Shown: positions 18,681 to 26,630 of the stretch, one piece after another | Numbering within the stretch: the first letter of the stretch is position 1 | Layout: each line of letters begins with the position of its first letter | Origin: Selenomonas sp. AE3005 | GTDB taxonomy: Bacteria; Bacillota; Negativicutes; Selenomonadales; Selenomonadaceae | Reading direction: 5' to 3' | Length of the DNA: 64,000 bases | Assembly: GCF_000686945.1 (NCBI RefSeq) | Contig: NZ_JMME01000013.1 | Coordinates: 62,001 to 126,000 of the forward strand | Translations under genes and position numbers: made by a program | The notes under the pieces: model-generated | The model's input: only the letters and a program-made list of their open reading frames with translations | The model's database searches: none | Told to the model about the DNA's origin: nothing

Positions 18681-19166
18681 CTAGGCACTTAATTTTTTCA
18701 GCAGGGTGATTAACTGTTTCTGCTCTGCTTCCGTCAGCTTTTCCATCAGTTTACTGACTCGCAGGTAATGCGGCGGCAAAATCTCTGCCATAAAATCTGC
18801 CCCCTGCCTGGTCAGGCGTACCACCTTGCCCCGGCCATCACTTTCTGCCGGTTTTACCGACACCAGGCCGTCCCGTTCCATTCGTTGCAGCGTCGTGCTG
18901 ATGGTGGCCCTGGTCACGCCGACTTTTTCTGCCAGCACTGACGGGGCTATCCCTTCCTTGCTGTGCTGGTGCAATACCACCAGCGTACAAAACTTGCCGT
19001 CAGACAGATGGTATTCCCGTTGCAATACGTCCAGAATGGATTCCTGAATTTCTTCACTGGCGTCCTTAATGCTGAGCATGGCTATCACCGCCGCCGGATT
19101 TATCTCCGGCACCAGTTCGCGGTGCCGCTCCAGCTCGGCAAAGGTCGGTATCATTTCCCGTTTCAT
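18681..19166 (-). CDS. MarR-family transcriptional regulator
   Basis: A 161-aa winged-helix regulator. The DNA-binding region spans about 75-125 (LAEKVGVTRATISTTLQRMERDGLV), followed by the wing KPAESDGRGKVVRLT. It lies immediately upstream of the HlyD/ABC-2 operon, and matching inverted repeats precede both genes, so it probably represses both. Start ATG 19166 follows GAGGAG. Confidence 0.9.
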   Translation of the reverse strand: MKREMIPTFAELERHRELVPEINPAAVIAMLSIKDASEEIQESILDVLQREYHLSDGKFCTLVVLHQHSKEGIAPSVLAEKVGVTRATISTTLQRMERDGLVSVKPAESDGRGKVVRLTRQGADFMAEILPPHYLRVSKLMEKLTEAEQKQLITLLKKLSA

Positions 19167-19188
19167 AAGTGCTCCTCACAAAGTAATT

Positions 19189-19205
19189 AGTTATCTAACT
19201 ATTTA
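19189..19205. promoter_or_regulatory. Probable MarR autoregulatory operator
   Basis: TAGTTATCTAACTA is a near-perfect inverted repeat (TAGTTA-N2-TAACTA) 25-35 bp upstream of the marR start. It matches the site upstream of the HlyD gene. Confidence 0.6.
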
Positions 19206-19359
19206 CTAATTATAAATCTTTTCAGAGCAATGTCAATCACGCAATTAAAAATTATTTTTTCTGAATTTATATATTATTGTTACAATCTGTGTTATAATAA
19301 TAGAAGTAATCTTTGCAGGGAAGCAACACACCCCTGGTGGTTAGAAAGGGATGATCAGC

Positions 19360-19818
19360 ATGATAAAATCCAATACCAAGCGCCCCGTACTGCGCAACTG
19401 CCCTATTTGTGAAAGACTCTTTGCCGATACAGGGTTCGGCGCCTGTCAGAATTGCTACGACAAAATGCGCGACTATGAAACCCAGATAAACGAATACGTC
19501 AAAGCCCATCCCCACTGCACGGTTAAGGATATCGCCAAGAATACCAATATACCGCTGAAGTTTGCTACAAATATGATAAACAAAGGCCAGTTCGTTGCTG
19601 GGGGTAAAATCAGCTACCCCTGCAGCCGGTGTGGCAAAGCCATCACCTCCGGCCTGTATTGCAGCAGCTGTATGGATTTGGTGCATAAAGCCACCGCCAA
19701 CGCCAAACGCCTCGAAATCGAACGCCGGCAAAAGGAAGAACAGGAACGCATCAAAAAGAAATTCGAAAAAGAACGTACCTCCGCCCTCAACATCCTCAAA
19801 ATATTACGTGGGAAATAA
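19360..19818 (+). CDS. YvyF-like flagellar operon protein (TIGR03826 family)
   Basis: About 152 aa. The N-terminal treble-clef-like zinc motif (NCPICERLF...GACQNCY) is followed by an HTH-like segment (YVKAHPHCTVKDIAKNTNIP). A second CxxC pair region (PCSRCGK...LYCSSC) and a charged C-terminal coiled coil complete it. This matches the YvyF family encoded near flagellar genes in Firmicutes; a regulatory role is suspected. Start M4 (19360) is chosen because AAAGGG lies nine bases upstream. Here it stands alone, away from the flagellar cluster. Confidence 0.8.
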   Translation: MIKSNTKRPVLRNCPICERLFADTGFGACQNCYDKMRDYETQINEYVKAHPHCTVKDIAKNTNIPLKFATNMINKGQFVAGGKISYPCSRCGKAITSGLYCSSCMDLVHKATANAKRLEIERRQKEEQERIKKKFEKERTSALNILKILRGK

Positions 19819-19824
19819 TCACCA

Positions 19825-19852
19825 AACGCTCCGAGCCAAGCGGAGCGTTTTT
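19825..19852 (+). terminator. Terminator of the yvyF-like gene
   Basis: A stem AACGCTCCG / CGGAGCGTT followed by TTT, directly after the stop codon. Confidence 0.85.
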
Positions 19853-19910
19853 CTCTAGCCTCGCCCGGCATGAATCGGTCACGCCAGATAATTGACAACA
19901 ACCAGCAAAC

Positions 19911-20056
19911 AACGTTATAACGAGGCAAGAAAATGTCCCCCACCTCAGCAGGTGGGGGCACGAATACCAAAACAGACGGCGAGCATATCTCCCGCCTCGT
20001 TGAAACGCCAAGAGGAAGTTTTGCCTATGGCAAAACTGGAACAACGGCGTTATAAT
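19911..20056 (+). repeat. IS605-like end / omega-RNA-like element W1
   Basis: A ~145-bp non-coding element bounded by GTTATAAC and GCGTTATAAT. It has a hairpin CCCCCACC / GGTGGGGG (about 19937-19957), a CGGCGAGCATATCTCCCGCC segment, and a hairpin AGTTTTGCC / GGCAAAACT (about 20017-20037), then GGAACAACGGCGTTATAAT. The same blocks recur near 47331, 53125, 54731 and 60054. The layout resembles fused left and right ends of an IS200/IS605-type element, including the omega-RNA 3' scaffold, with tnpB missing. Confidence 0.6.
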
Positions 20057-20237
20057 TCTGTTGAAGATATGGCCGATATGCCATATCATGTGTTTGATAA
20101 TTTTATGAATAGGAGTATGCTTTTTGCGCAAAGTTACCAGTATATTGGAGCTTGTTCTGTAAGCGGCAGGCTTGCAGGACTGACTGGAAGTCTCCCGCCC
20201 TTCAGCAGTGCTAAACAATTGCTACGGGAGGCAGAAA

Positions 20238-20879
20238 ATGAACAAGAACAATTATATAATTCGCAGAGAAATACCAGCCGATTATGCTATCGTGGAAAAT
20301 TTGGTACGCGAGAGCTTTTGGAATGTTTACCGTCCTGGCTGTGTGGAACATTATGTGCTGAAACATTTGCGGCAGACAAGTGATTTTGTTGCCGAACTTG
20401 ATTTCGTAATGGAAAAGGACGGGCAGATAATCGGGCAGAATGTCTTTGTACGGGCCGAGATTGCCTGTGATGACGGCACGATTTTCCCCATTATGACCAT
20501 GGGGCCTATCTGCATTGCTCCGGCGTGGAAACGACAGGGCTATGGCAAGATTTTGCTGGATTATTCCTTGGAACAGGCGGCAGCGTCTGGCTGTCAGGCA
20601 GTCTGTTTCGAGGGAAATATTGATTTTTACGGCAAAAGCGGCTTTGTAACTGCGTCCTCTAAAGGGATTCGCTATCATGGTTTACCCGCAGGCGCGGATA
20701 GTTCCTTCTTCCTGTGCAAGGAACTTGTCCCCGGCTGTCTTAATTCTGTCACTGGGGAATACACTACACCCTCCTGCTACTTCGTGACAGAAGAAAATCC
20801 TGAGGATTTTGCCCGGTACGAGGCAGGTTTCACCCCAAAGGAAAAACTGGTGCTGCCGGGACAAATTTTTAAAGATTAA
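20238..20879 (+). CDS. GNAT-family N-acetyltransferase
   Basis: A 213-aa GCN5-related acetyltransferase. Acetyl-CoA motif A is visible as ICIAPAWKRQGYGKILLDYSLE (about 96-117), matching the Q/R-x-x-G-x-G/A pattern. The substrate is unknown. ATG 20238 follows GGGAGG; the upstream in-frame residues are part of the repeat-bearing leader. It ends at a strong terminator. Confidence 0.88.
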   Translation: MNKNNYIIRREIPADYAIVENLVRESFWNVYRPGCVEHYVLKHLRQTSDFVAELDFVMEKDGQIIGQNVFVRAEIACDDGTIFPIMTMGPICIAPAWKRQGYGKILLDYSLEQAAASGCQAVCFEGNIDFYGKSGFVTASSKGIRYHGLPAGADSSFFLCKELVPGCLNSVTGEYTTPSCYFVTEENPEDFARYEAGFTPKEKLVLPGQIFKD

Positions 20880-20920
20880 ACAGCAAATACAAAAGATAAA
20901 AACAGAGCAGTTACACCAAA

Positions 20921-20948
20921 AAGGCTCCGAGGAAAACCTCGGAGCCCT
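20921..20948 (+). terminator. Terminator of the GNAT gene
   Basis: AAGGCTCCGAGG / CCTCGGAGCCCTT stem-loop, 40 bp after the stop codon and before the convergent tRNA pair. Confidence 0.75.
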
Positions 20949-20957
20949 TGATTTCAT

Positions 20958-21034
<77 letters not shown>

Positions 21035-21042
21035 GGAGCTGA

Positions 21043-21119
21043 TGGTCGGGATGACAGGATTCGAACCTGCGACATCCTGCTCCCAAAGCAGGCGCGCTAC
21101 CAAACTGCGCTACATCCCG
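21043..21119 (-). tRNA. tRNA-Pro (anticodon TGG)
   Basis: A 77-nt cloverleaf: acceptor CGGGATG/CATCCCG, D-arm AGCGCAGTTTGGTAGCGC, anticodon loop CTTTGGG giving TGG, T-arm GCAGGTTCGAATCCTGT and encoded CCA. It is 8 bp upstream of tRNA-Arg and probably co-transcribed with it. Confidence 0.97.
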
Positions 21120-21230
21120 AAAATTACTTATCTAGTATAGCGAAAAATGGCGCCGCTGTCAAATATTTTTTCTATTTTCCAAGTGAAAGGAGGCTGATTT
21201 CAGCCTCCTTTGTTATGTTACTATGTTATT

Positions 21231-22118
21231 TTACCGCAGGAATACGACGTTGGTGTTATCGAGGAAATGAGTAGCGCCGTTTTCGATGAGGACGCGGTTG
21301 GCGTCAGCTACGGACAGGATAGGCGTACCATTGTGGTTTTCCAGGCCTACGGCGCGGACAATCAGCGGATTGCTGCCGGCACGGCTGGCATTGCTCATAT
21401 CTTTTGCATAGGAGGCCATACCGTTCTGGATAACTTTGTCGTAATCGAGGTTCTTGTAGCCATAAATGGGTTTGCCTTTGACGTTTTTGATTACCGGGCT
21501 CATAACGGGTTTGAGGCCCAATCCGCGGCAGTCAACGATAAGGCCGGTGAAACTGCCAATGGCTTTGCCATCCGGGGCAGAGGCTGCCGAAGAGGTGCTC
21601 TGCGTGGTGGTCCAGAGGCCATCGTCACGATGTTCTATTCTAGCCGGGGCAACGTTGGGTTCCTGCACGGGGAAGGATTCAATTACAGCCGGACGGTCGA
21701 TAACGGCGCTGGCCAAAGCGGATACACCGAACATCGGCACTTCCATGGTCACTTCGTAGCCGCCGTCACCGGTCTGCCCTTCCGAAACGATACGGGCACC
21801 GCGAATGGTGGCATTTACCTTGGTTTTAATGATATCGCTCTGTACAGCGGCCATGTCCACGGTGGTTTCAGCGTCCACATTTACGCCACCCACGTACTCA
21901 GCCAGCTGACGGTAAGCGTCGGCAATAGCAGCGCGGCGGGCCATCATACGGGCCTGTGCCATTGTCCGGGCACCAGCCGGGGCTACACCGCCGCCGGTAG
22001 CGCGGATTACGTTGCTGTTCCAGTCTACATTCTCTGCTGCCAGTACAGTAGCCATGGAAGCCACGAGCATTGCAGCTACCAGACCGCAAAGGCCTAAGAG
22101 TCTTGCTAATTTTTTCAT
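21231..22118 (-). CDS. Secreted LPP20-like protein
   Basis: A 295-aa exported protein with an N-terminal signal peptide ending ATVLAAEN (about residue 28). The region ARTMAQARMMARRAAIADAYRQLAEYV followed by TTVDMAAVQSDIIKTKVNATIRGARIV resembles the LPP20/TPM-like fold of Gram-negative envelope proteins. The second half is a beta-rich domain of unknown role. No lipobox cysteine is seen, so it is probably periplasmic and soluble. It stands alone between the tRNAs and hydE. Confidence 0.65.
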   Translation of the reverse strand: MKKLARLLGLCGLVAAMLVASMATVLAAENVDWNSNVIRATGGGVAPAGARTMAQARMMARRAAIADAYRQLAEYVGGVNVDAETTVDMAAVQSDIIKTKVNATIRGARIVSEGQTGDGGYEVTMEVPMFGVSALASAVIDRPAVIESFPVQEPNVAPARIEHRDDGLWTTTQSTSSAASAPDGKAIGSFTGLIVDCRGLGLKPVMSPVIKNVKGKPIYGYKNLDYDKVIQNGMASYAKDMSNASRAGSNPLIVRAVGLENHNGTPILSVADANRVLIENGATHFLDNTNVVFLR

Positions 22119-22268
22119 GTTTAATCCCTCATTTCTTCCCTCATAAAAGATTACCTTATTATGAATTTAGCACATATTTACACAGATTACAACTTATTTT
22201 CATCTGCTTTATATTGTTAATATCGCATGGCTTGATTAGAAACCAATGTAAATGGTATTAAAATTTGA

Positions 22269-23309
22269 TTATATTTTCCGCCGCTGCCGAAAGCCCTTAT
22301 CCTCCGCGACAAAACGCCCCATAGCGGCAATTCTGGCACTCATGCAGCTGCGGCAGTGTTCGGGCGTATCGTTGACGCAGGCTTTACCGGGATAGAGGGC
22401 GTAATTGCGCCGGGCCTCACCACTGGTGACATTGGGCATTACCACATTGGCACCGGAGCGCAGCATGATATCCCGTCCGCCCGGTTTCAGCGTGTCCATG
22501 GCTGTCGTAGCCGGAATGTTGCTGTCGGGGAGCAGCAGGCGCAAAATGGCGACAAAGCGTCTGGTCAGGTGCCAGTCCCCCGGGGCAGCGTCCCCCAGCG
22601 GCGTATGGGGATTGGGTACGAGTGGGCCAATTCCGAGCATATCGGCGTCTATCTGCTGGTAAAAGAGGATATCACGGGCCAGCATGTCAATGGTCTGCCC
22701 CGGCAGGCCGACCAGCGTCCCGGTCCCCACTTCATAGCCCAGTGTTTTTAAATCCTGCAGGCAGCGCAGGCGGCGCTCATGGCTCATACCGGGGTCGTGA
22801 CGGGCGTAAAGCTCCGCGTCCGTGGTTTCTATGCGCAGCAGGAATCTGTCAGCCCCGGCCTCGCGCAGGGCCTTGTACTCAGCATAGCTGCGCTCACCGA
22901 TGGAGAGCGTCACGGCCAGGTCCAGCTCTTTAATAGACAGCAAAATAGCCCGCAGTCTGGGGAGAGTAAAGTACTCATCTTCCCCCGACTGCAGGACTAC
23001 TGTTTTATAGCCATACGCCTGGGCCTGACGGGCCAGCGCGACGATTTCCGCCGCGCTCAGGCGATACCGCTTTATGTTTTTGTTGTCGCGGCGCAGGCCG
23101 CAATAAGCGCAGTTTTGCCGGCAGTAATTGGAAAATTCAATGAGGCCGCGCAGGTGAACGCCATCACCGACGTAAGCATGGCGCACTTCGTCTGCCGCGC
23201 GTGCCAGTTCCTCTTCGCAGGCAGGCTCGGCCAGCAGGCAGCAGATTTCTTCGTGGGTGAGTTTATGACTGCTTTTCCCCTTCTCGATTATCTCCTGCCA
23301 TTCTGCCAT
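22269..23309 (-). CDS. hydE: FeFe-hydrogenase H-cluster radical SAM maturase HydE
   Basis: A 346-aa radical SAM enzyme needed, with HydG and HydF, to build the 2Fe subcluster of FeFe hydrogenase. The cluster motif CRQNCAYC (CxxxCxxC) occurs in SNYCRQNCAYCGLRRDNK at about 61-78, followed by VVLQSGEDEYF and LLRIETTD. ATG 23309 is preferred over the GTG just before it. hydF is in the same orientation 4.4 kb upstream, but hydG and a hydrogenase gene are not in this window. Confidence 0.92.
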   Translation of the reverse strand: MAEWQEIIEKGKSSHKLTHEEICCLLAEPACEEELARAADEVRHAYVGDGVHLRGLIEFSNYCRQNCAYCGLRRDNKNIKRYRLSAAEIVALARQAQAYGYKTVVLQSGEDEYFTLPRLRAILLSIKELDLAVTLSIGERSYAEYKALREAGADRFLLRIETTDAELYARHDPGMSHERRLRCLQDLKTLGYEVGTGTLVGLPGQTIDMLARDILFYQQIDADMLGIGPLVPNPHTPLGDAAPGDWHLTRRFVAILRLLLPDSNIPATTAMDTLKPGGRDIMLRSGANVVMPNVTSGEARRNYALYPGKACVNDTPEHCRSCMSARIAAMGRFVAEDKGFRQRRKI

Positions 23310-23321
23310 CACTATACCGCC

Positions 23322-24008
23322 TTATTTATCCTGCTTTTTCTTGTCCTTATCGTCTTTCTTGTCTTTCTTGTCCTTGCTGTTGTCTTTCTTATCTTTATCC
23401 GCAGCCTTGGTATCAGCCTGGGCGTCGGCATTTTTGAGCTTTTCGAGGTCCTTTTTGACGCTGTCATTCAGCTGCGCGTGCTTTACCTTTTCCGTACGGG
23501 CAGCGATTTCGTCCACATGTTTATAGGCATAGTTGATAATCGTCCGGTAGAATACGCCTTCCACGCCTTTCTCCGACAAATCGGCCAGCTTGATAGTCCG
23601 CGGAGTGGTCACGGTTTCGAGCACGCCCCAGTCCGAGTCCAAATCCATGTGCTGGGTGACTGTCACCGTACCGGCTGCCAGGTCAATGCGCAGGTATTCA
23701 GCTGTCCCCACCAGGTCGTTGTAGCCCTCGGTGGACTGCATTTTCCAACGGCGCTTGGAAATGACATCCTGAATCTGTACCTGGTCATAGGTGCGCAGGG
23801 ACGGCACGAGAATGATATTGGCGTCCAGAATTCCCTTGTCCGTCTGGCCGAAGTACATGTGCTGCTTATTGAAGAAATAATTTTGACGGGAGGTGGACTG
23901 CACCCACTCGTAAATATCCGACGAAATCACTTCATCGGCCTGAGCCTGCGGCGTGGCCGTAAAAATCAGCGCGGCTGCCAGCAAGCCTGCTCCCCATCGC
24001 ATTTTCAT
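23322..24008 (-). CDS. Secreted protein with Lys/Asp-rich tail
   Basis: A 228-aa protein with a signal peptide (MKMRWGAGLLAAALIFTATP, cleavage near AQA-D). A globular domain of about 150 residues follows, and then a low-complexity KDKKDN-type tail of about 35 residues. No family was recognised. The tail may bind the anionic cell surface. ATG 24008 has GGGGG eight bases upstream. It ends 12 bp before hydE, so the two may share a transcript. Confidence 0.65.
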   Translation of the reverse strand: MKMRWGAGLLAAALIFTATPQAQADEVISSDIYEWVQSTSRQNYFFNKQHMYFGQTDKGILDANIILVPSLRTYDQVQIQDVISKRRWKMQSTEGYNDLVGTAEYLRIDLAAGTVTVTQHMDLDSDWGVLETVTTPRTIKLADLSEKGVEGVFYRTIINYAYKHVDEIAARTEKVKHAQLNDSVKKDLEKLKNADAQADTKAADKDKKDNSKDKKDKKDDKDKKKQDK

Positions 24009-24089
24009 AGTTAATCCCCCTGAATTTCAAAATACCCTACTATGTTACACCATTAAGCTGAAAAAATACTGAACGCGGCCAACCGCCGC

Positions 24090-25025
24090 TCAGTCCTCAT
24101 TTTCCTTGTAGAGTTCATCCAGCTCGTAAGGCGTTTCCTGATATACATAATAGTTAAGCCAGTTGGCAAAAAGGAGATGGGCCACGCTGCGCCATCTGAC
24201 AATGGGCTTTTGCGTGGGGTCATCATCAGGATAGTAGTTCTGGGGGATAGCCGGATTGAGGCCGGCCTTGAAGTCCCGGTCGTATTCCTGTTTCAAGGTT
24301 GTGGGGTCATACTCCGCATGCCCCGTGATGAAGAACTGCCGTTTTTCCAGATTGGCGATGATATAGGGGCCGGCTTTCCCTTCGGCCTCAGCCAAAATGG
24401 TGAGCTCGGGCACCTTTAAAATGTCCTCCTTGTGTTCCTCCGTATGCCGGGAATGCGGCACGTAGAACACGTCATCAAAACCGCGCAGCAGGCGTTCATG
24501 CTCCACACAGAGGTGATGGGGATAGACGCCGAAAATCTTTTCGCCTACCTGATACTTGGGAATGCCATAGTGGTAATAGAGCCCGGCCTGTGCCCCCCAG
24601 CAGATATGGAAGGTGGAATAAACGTGCTTTTTGCTCCACTCCATGATTTCCGCCACTTCATCCCAGTACGCCACTTCCTCGAATTCCATGTTTTCCACGG
24701 GCGCGCCGGTGATAATCATACCGTCGTATTTCTTATGGCGCACCTCGTCAAAAGTGCCGTAAAACTGAGCCAGATAGTCCATCGGGGTATGGCTCGGCGT
24801 GTAGCTTTCCGTATAAATAAAATCCACTTCCACCTGAATAGGGGTGTTACCCAAAAGCCGCAGCAGCTGGGTTTCCGTGATGTATTTTATGGGCATTAAA
24901 TTAAGGATAAGTATTTTCAGAGGGCGGATATCCTGGCTGTAGGCGCGGTCGGCGTCCATGACAAAGATATTTTCCCCTTCGAGAATATGCGCTGCCGGCA
25001 GGGCATTGGGTATCTTTATGGGCAT
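24090..25025 (-). CDS. metA: Homoserine O-acyltransferase MetA (probably acetyl-CoA specific)
   Basis: MetA, 311 aa, acylates homoserine as the first committed step of methionine synthesis. The catalytic region [19 protein letters not shown] carries the nucleophilic Cys, and the family N-terminus [11 protein letters not shown] is intact. Residue 111, in [11 protein letters not shown], is Glu. In studied MetA proteins Glu111 goes with acetyl-CoA use and Gly111 with succinyl-CoA use, so O-acetylhomoserine is the likely product. The IS607-type element sits just upstream; its own promoter region is short. Confidence 0.93.
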   Translation of the reverse strand: MPIKIPNALPAAHILEGENIFVMDADRAYSQDIRPLKILILNLMPIKYITETQLLRLLGNTPIQVEVDFIYTESYTPSHTPMDYLAQFYGTFDEVRHKKYDGMIITGAPVENMEFEEVAYWDEVAEIMEWSKKHVYSTFHICWGAQAGLYYHYGIPKYQVGEKIFGVYPHHLCVEHERLLRGFDDVFYVPHSRHTEEHKEDILKVPELTILAEAEGKAGPYIIANLEKRQFFITGHAEYDPTTLKQEYDRDFKAGLNPAIPQNYYPDDDPTQKPIVRWRSVAHLLFANWLNYYVYQETPYELDELYKENED

Positions 25026-25059
25026 CTAATTCCTGCCACTAAAAACATAGACAAAAGTG

Positions 25060-25235
25060 TTTATGTCTTAGAAAATTCCTTGTTCATTGTGCTCGCTCTC
25101 GCCGTCCCAAAAGACAAGCTACTAGCGTTTGTATAGCACTCCAAAGGCGTTGACATCACACTCCTTGCTACGCAAGGAGGCAAGTCTGTTCCCGACTAGC
25201 CATCGGTACATATATCGGAATTTTTATAGTTAAGC
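25060..25235 (-). ncRNA. Putative omega-RNA / right end of the tnpB element
   Basis: The ~170 nt after tnpB on the minus strand hold no ORF. They contain a perfect 8-bp stem CTCCTTGC-GTA-GCAAGGAG (about 25154-25172). TnpB guide RNAs are normally made from the tnpB 3' end and the adjoining right end, so an omega-RNA is expected here. The 3' boundary and guide could not be fixed from sequence alone. Confidence 0.45.
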
Positions 25236-26438
25236 TACCCGATATTCTTTGGCGTCCCGCAAATTCAGCGAAGCATTGAAATCTCTATCCTCCGTATAGC
25301 CACATTCGGGGCAAACATATACACGGTCTTTGAGTTTTAGACCTTTGTGGATATATCCACAAACATGGCAGGTTTTGGAACTTGGATAGAATCTATCAAC
25401 CATACGAAATTCTATACCAATGATTTCTGCTTTACGCTTCAGCTTGGTCAGCAAGCGATTAAATCTCTGTGCCGCTACGTCTTTTGCCAGATGCTTGTTC
25501 TTCATCATACCTTTGACATTCAAGTCCTCCACTGTAATAAAGCGTGGTTTTTGCTTCACAATTTCGTGGATGGTCTTGTTTTCGTAATCCTCTCGGATTT
25601 TGTCAATGCGATGGTGAAGTTTCTGTACCTTCAGCTTTTGCTTCTCTATGTTTGCAGAGGCAGTAGCAGTCTTACCACCTTTCTTTCTTCTAAATTCATA
25701 TTTACGGCTAAGGCACCTCTGCTCTCTCCGAAGCCGTTTCTCCAGTCTTTTGACTTTTGAACTCTTATTGATATTCTTGAAGACTTTGCCATTACTGACG
25801 ATAGCAAGGTCTTTCACGCCTAAATCTATACCTACACCGTTCGTCACAGTATGATATGATGCCTCCAAATCCTTGTTATACTTGGATTTTTCGTCAACGT
25901 CCACAACGACGGACACATAAAAGCGGCCAGCTACATAGGAAACTGTGCCATTTGTTACTTTAGTTCCTGTAGGCAGATAGCCAAATTCCTTTAGTCGAAC
26001 CTGTTTCAATGTTGGTATCATCAGCTTGTGCCGCCATATTGTCCAATCGCCCTTATTATTCTTAGGAAAATATAGTTTTACATCCTGATTCGCTTTCTTT
26101 TTGAAGTTTGGGAATCCCGACACACCGTCAAAGAATCGTCTAAACGCCTGTTCAGCATTAACCAAGGCTTTCTTACGAGCCTTTGAACCACACTGGTCAA
26201 TCCAAGGCAAGTCTTTCTTCAGATTACGATTAACATGCTTGTCAAAATCATTGGCGGTAACAAAATGTTTTTGCTTCTCGTCAAGCTGACCACGCTGAAA
26301 CATTTTATAAAGACGGCAGTTGTAGGCGATGTACTGGTTGTACAGGAATCTAGCCACACCGATAGAACGGATGATTTTGATTTTCTGCTCTTTAGTAGGG
26401 GCTATCTCCGTTTTGAACGCCTTTAGCAATCGTATCAT
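25230..26438 (-). CDS. tnpB: TnpB, RNA-guided endonuclease of an IS607-type element
   Basis: About 402 aa. The N-terminal helical and wedge region starts LLKAFKTEIAPTKEQ. The RuvC-like core has GIDLGVKDLAIVSNG (Asp), FITVEDLNVKGM (Glu) and DRDFNASLNL (Asp). The zinc finger CHVCG...CPECG lies before the last Asp. All catalytic residues are present, so it is probably an active omega-RNA-guided DNase. ATG 26438 is suggested; an in-frame TTG lies 9 bp upstream and neither has a well-spaced ribosome site. Confidence 0.93.
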   Translation of the reverse strand: MIRLLKAFKTEIAPTKEQKIKIIRSIGVARFLYNQYIAYNCRLYKMFQRGQLDEKQKHFVTANDFDKHVNRNLKKDLPWIDQCGSKARKKALVNAEQAFRRFFDGVSGFPNFKKKANQDVKLYFPKNNKGDWTIWRHKLMIPTLKQVRLKEFGYLPTGTKVTNGTVSYVAGRFYVSVVVDVDEKSKYNKDLEASYHTVTNGVGIDLGVKDLAIVSNGKVFKNINKSSKVKRLEKRLRREQRCLSRKYEFRRKKGGKTATASANIEKQKLKVQKLHHRIDKIREDYENKTIHEIVKQKPRFITVEDLNVKGMMKNKHLAKDVAAQRFNRLLTKLKRKAEIIGIEFRMVDRFYPSSKTCHVCGYIHKGLKLKDRVYVCPECGYTEDRDFNASLNLRDAKEYRVA

Positions 26439-26453
26439 CCCCTTCAATCTGTT

Positions 26454-26630
26454 TCATGTGTTTTCGTAGACCATACAATTTGCAAGAAAATACATTCGGT
26501 TAATCGGGATTTTGTTTGCTACAAGTGTTTTCTCCCTGTCCCAACGTTGAAGCGTCTTTACCGAGACATTGAGCAGTTCTGCAAACTCTTTAGGCTTGTA
26601 ATTAGTGATGTTTGAGGAATTCCTCCTCAT
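26454..26630 (-). pseudogene. IS607 serine transposase remnant (MerR-like N-terminus only)
   Basis: A 58-codon ORF whose start ATG overlaps the stop of the upstream gene (ATGA). It encodes NYKPKEFAELLNVSVKTLQR followed by WDREKTLVANKIPINR, the MerR-type helix-turn-helix that begins IS607 TnpA. After NRMYF the match ends and a stop follows. The serine-recombinase catalytic domain has been deleted, leaving a DNA-binding fragment just ahead of tnpB. Confidence 0.75.

Larger units (their letters stand above)
25040..26630 (-). mobile_element. IS607-type element with intact tnpB and truncated tnpA
   Basis: The element consists of a 5' remnant of the IS607 serine transposase gene (26454-26630), an intact tnpB, and a structured 3' region. 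It lies between a secreted-protein gene and metA. The right boundary is approximate. The tnpA catalytic domain is gone, so the element cannot move alone, but TnpB keeps its catalytic residues. Confidence 0.7.

Noticed and set aside
19892-20383. 163-codon ORF overlapping the W1 repeat and the GNAT gene
   Set aside because: It begins in the rep element and overlaps gnat in another frame; the acetyltransferase frame carries the recognisable domain.
24896-25230. SAM riboswitch or T-box upstream of metA
   Set aside because: The region is the 3' end of the IS607-type element; no conserved riboswitch core or terminator hairpin matching those classes was seen.
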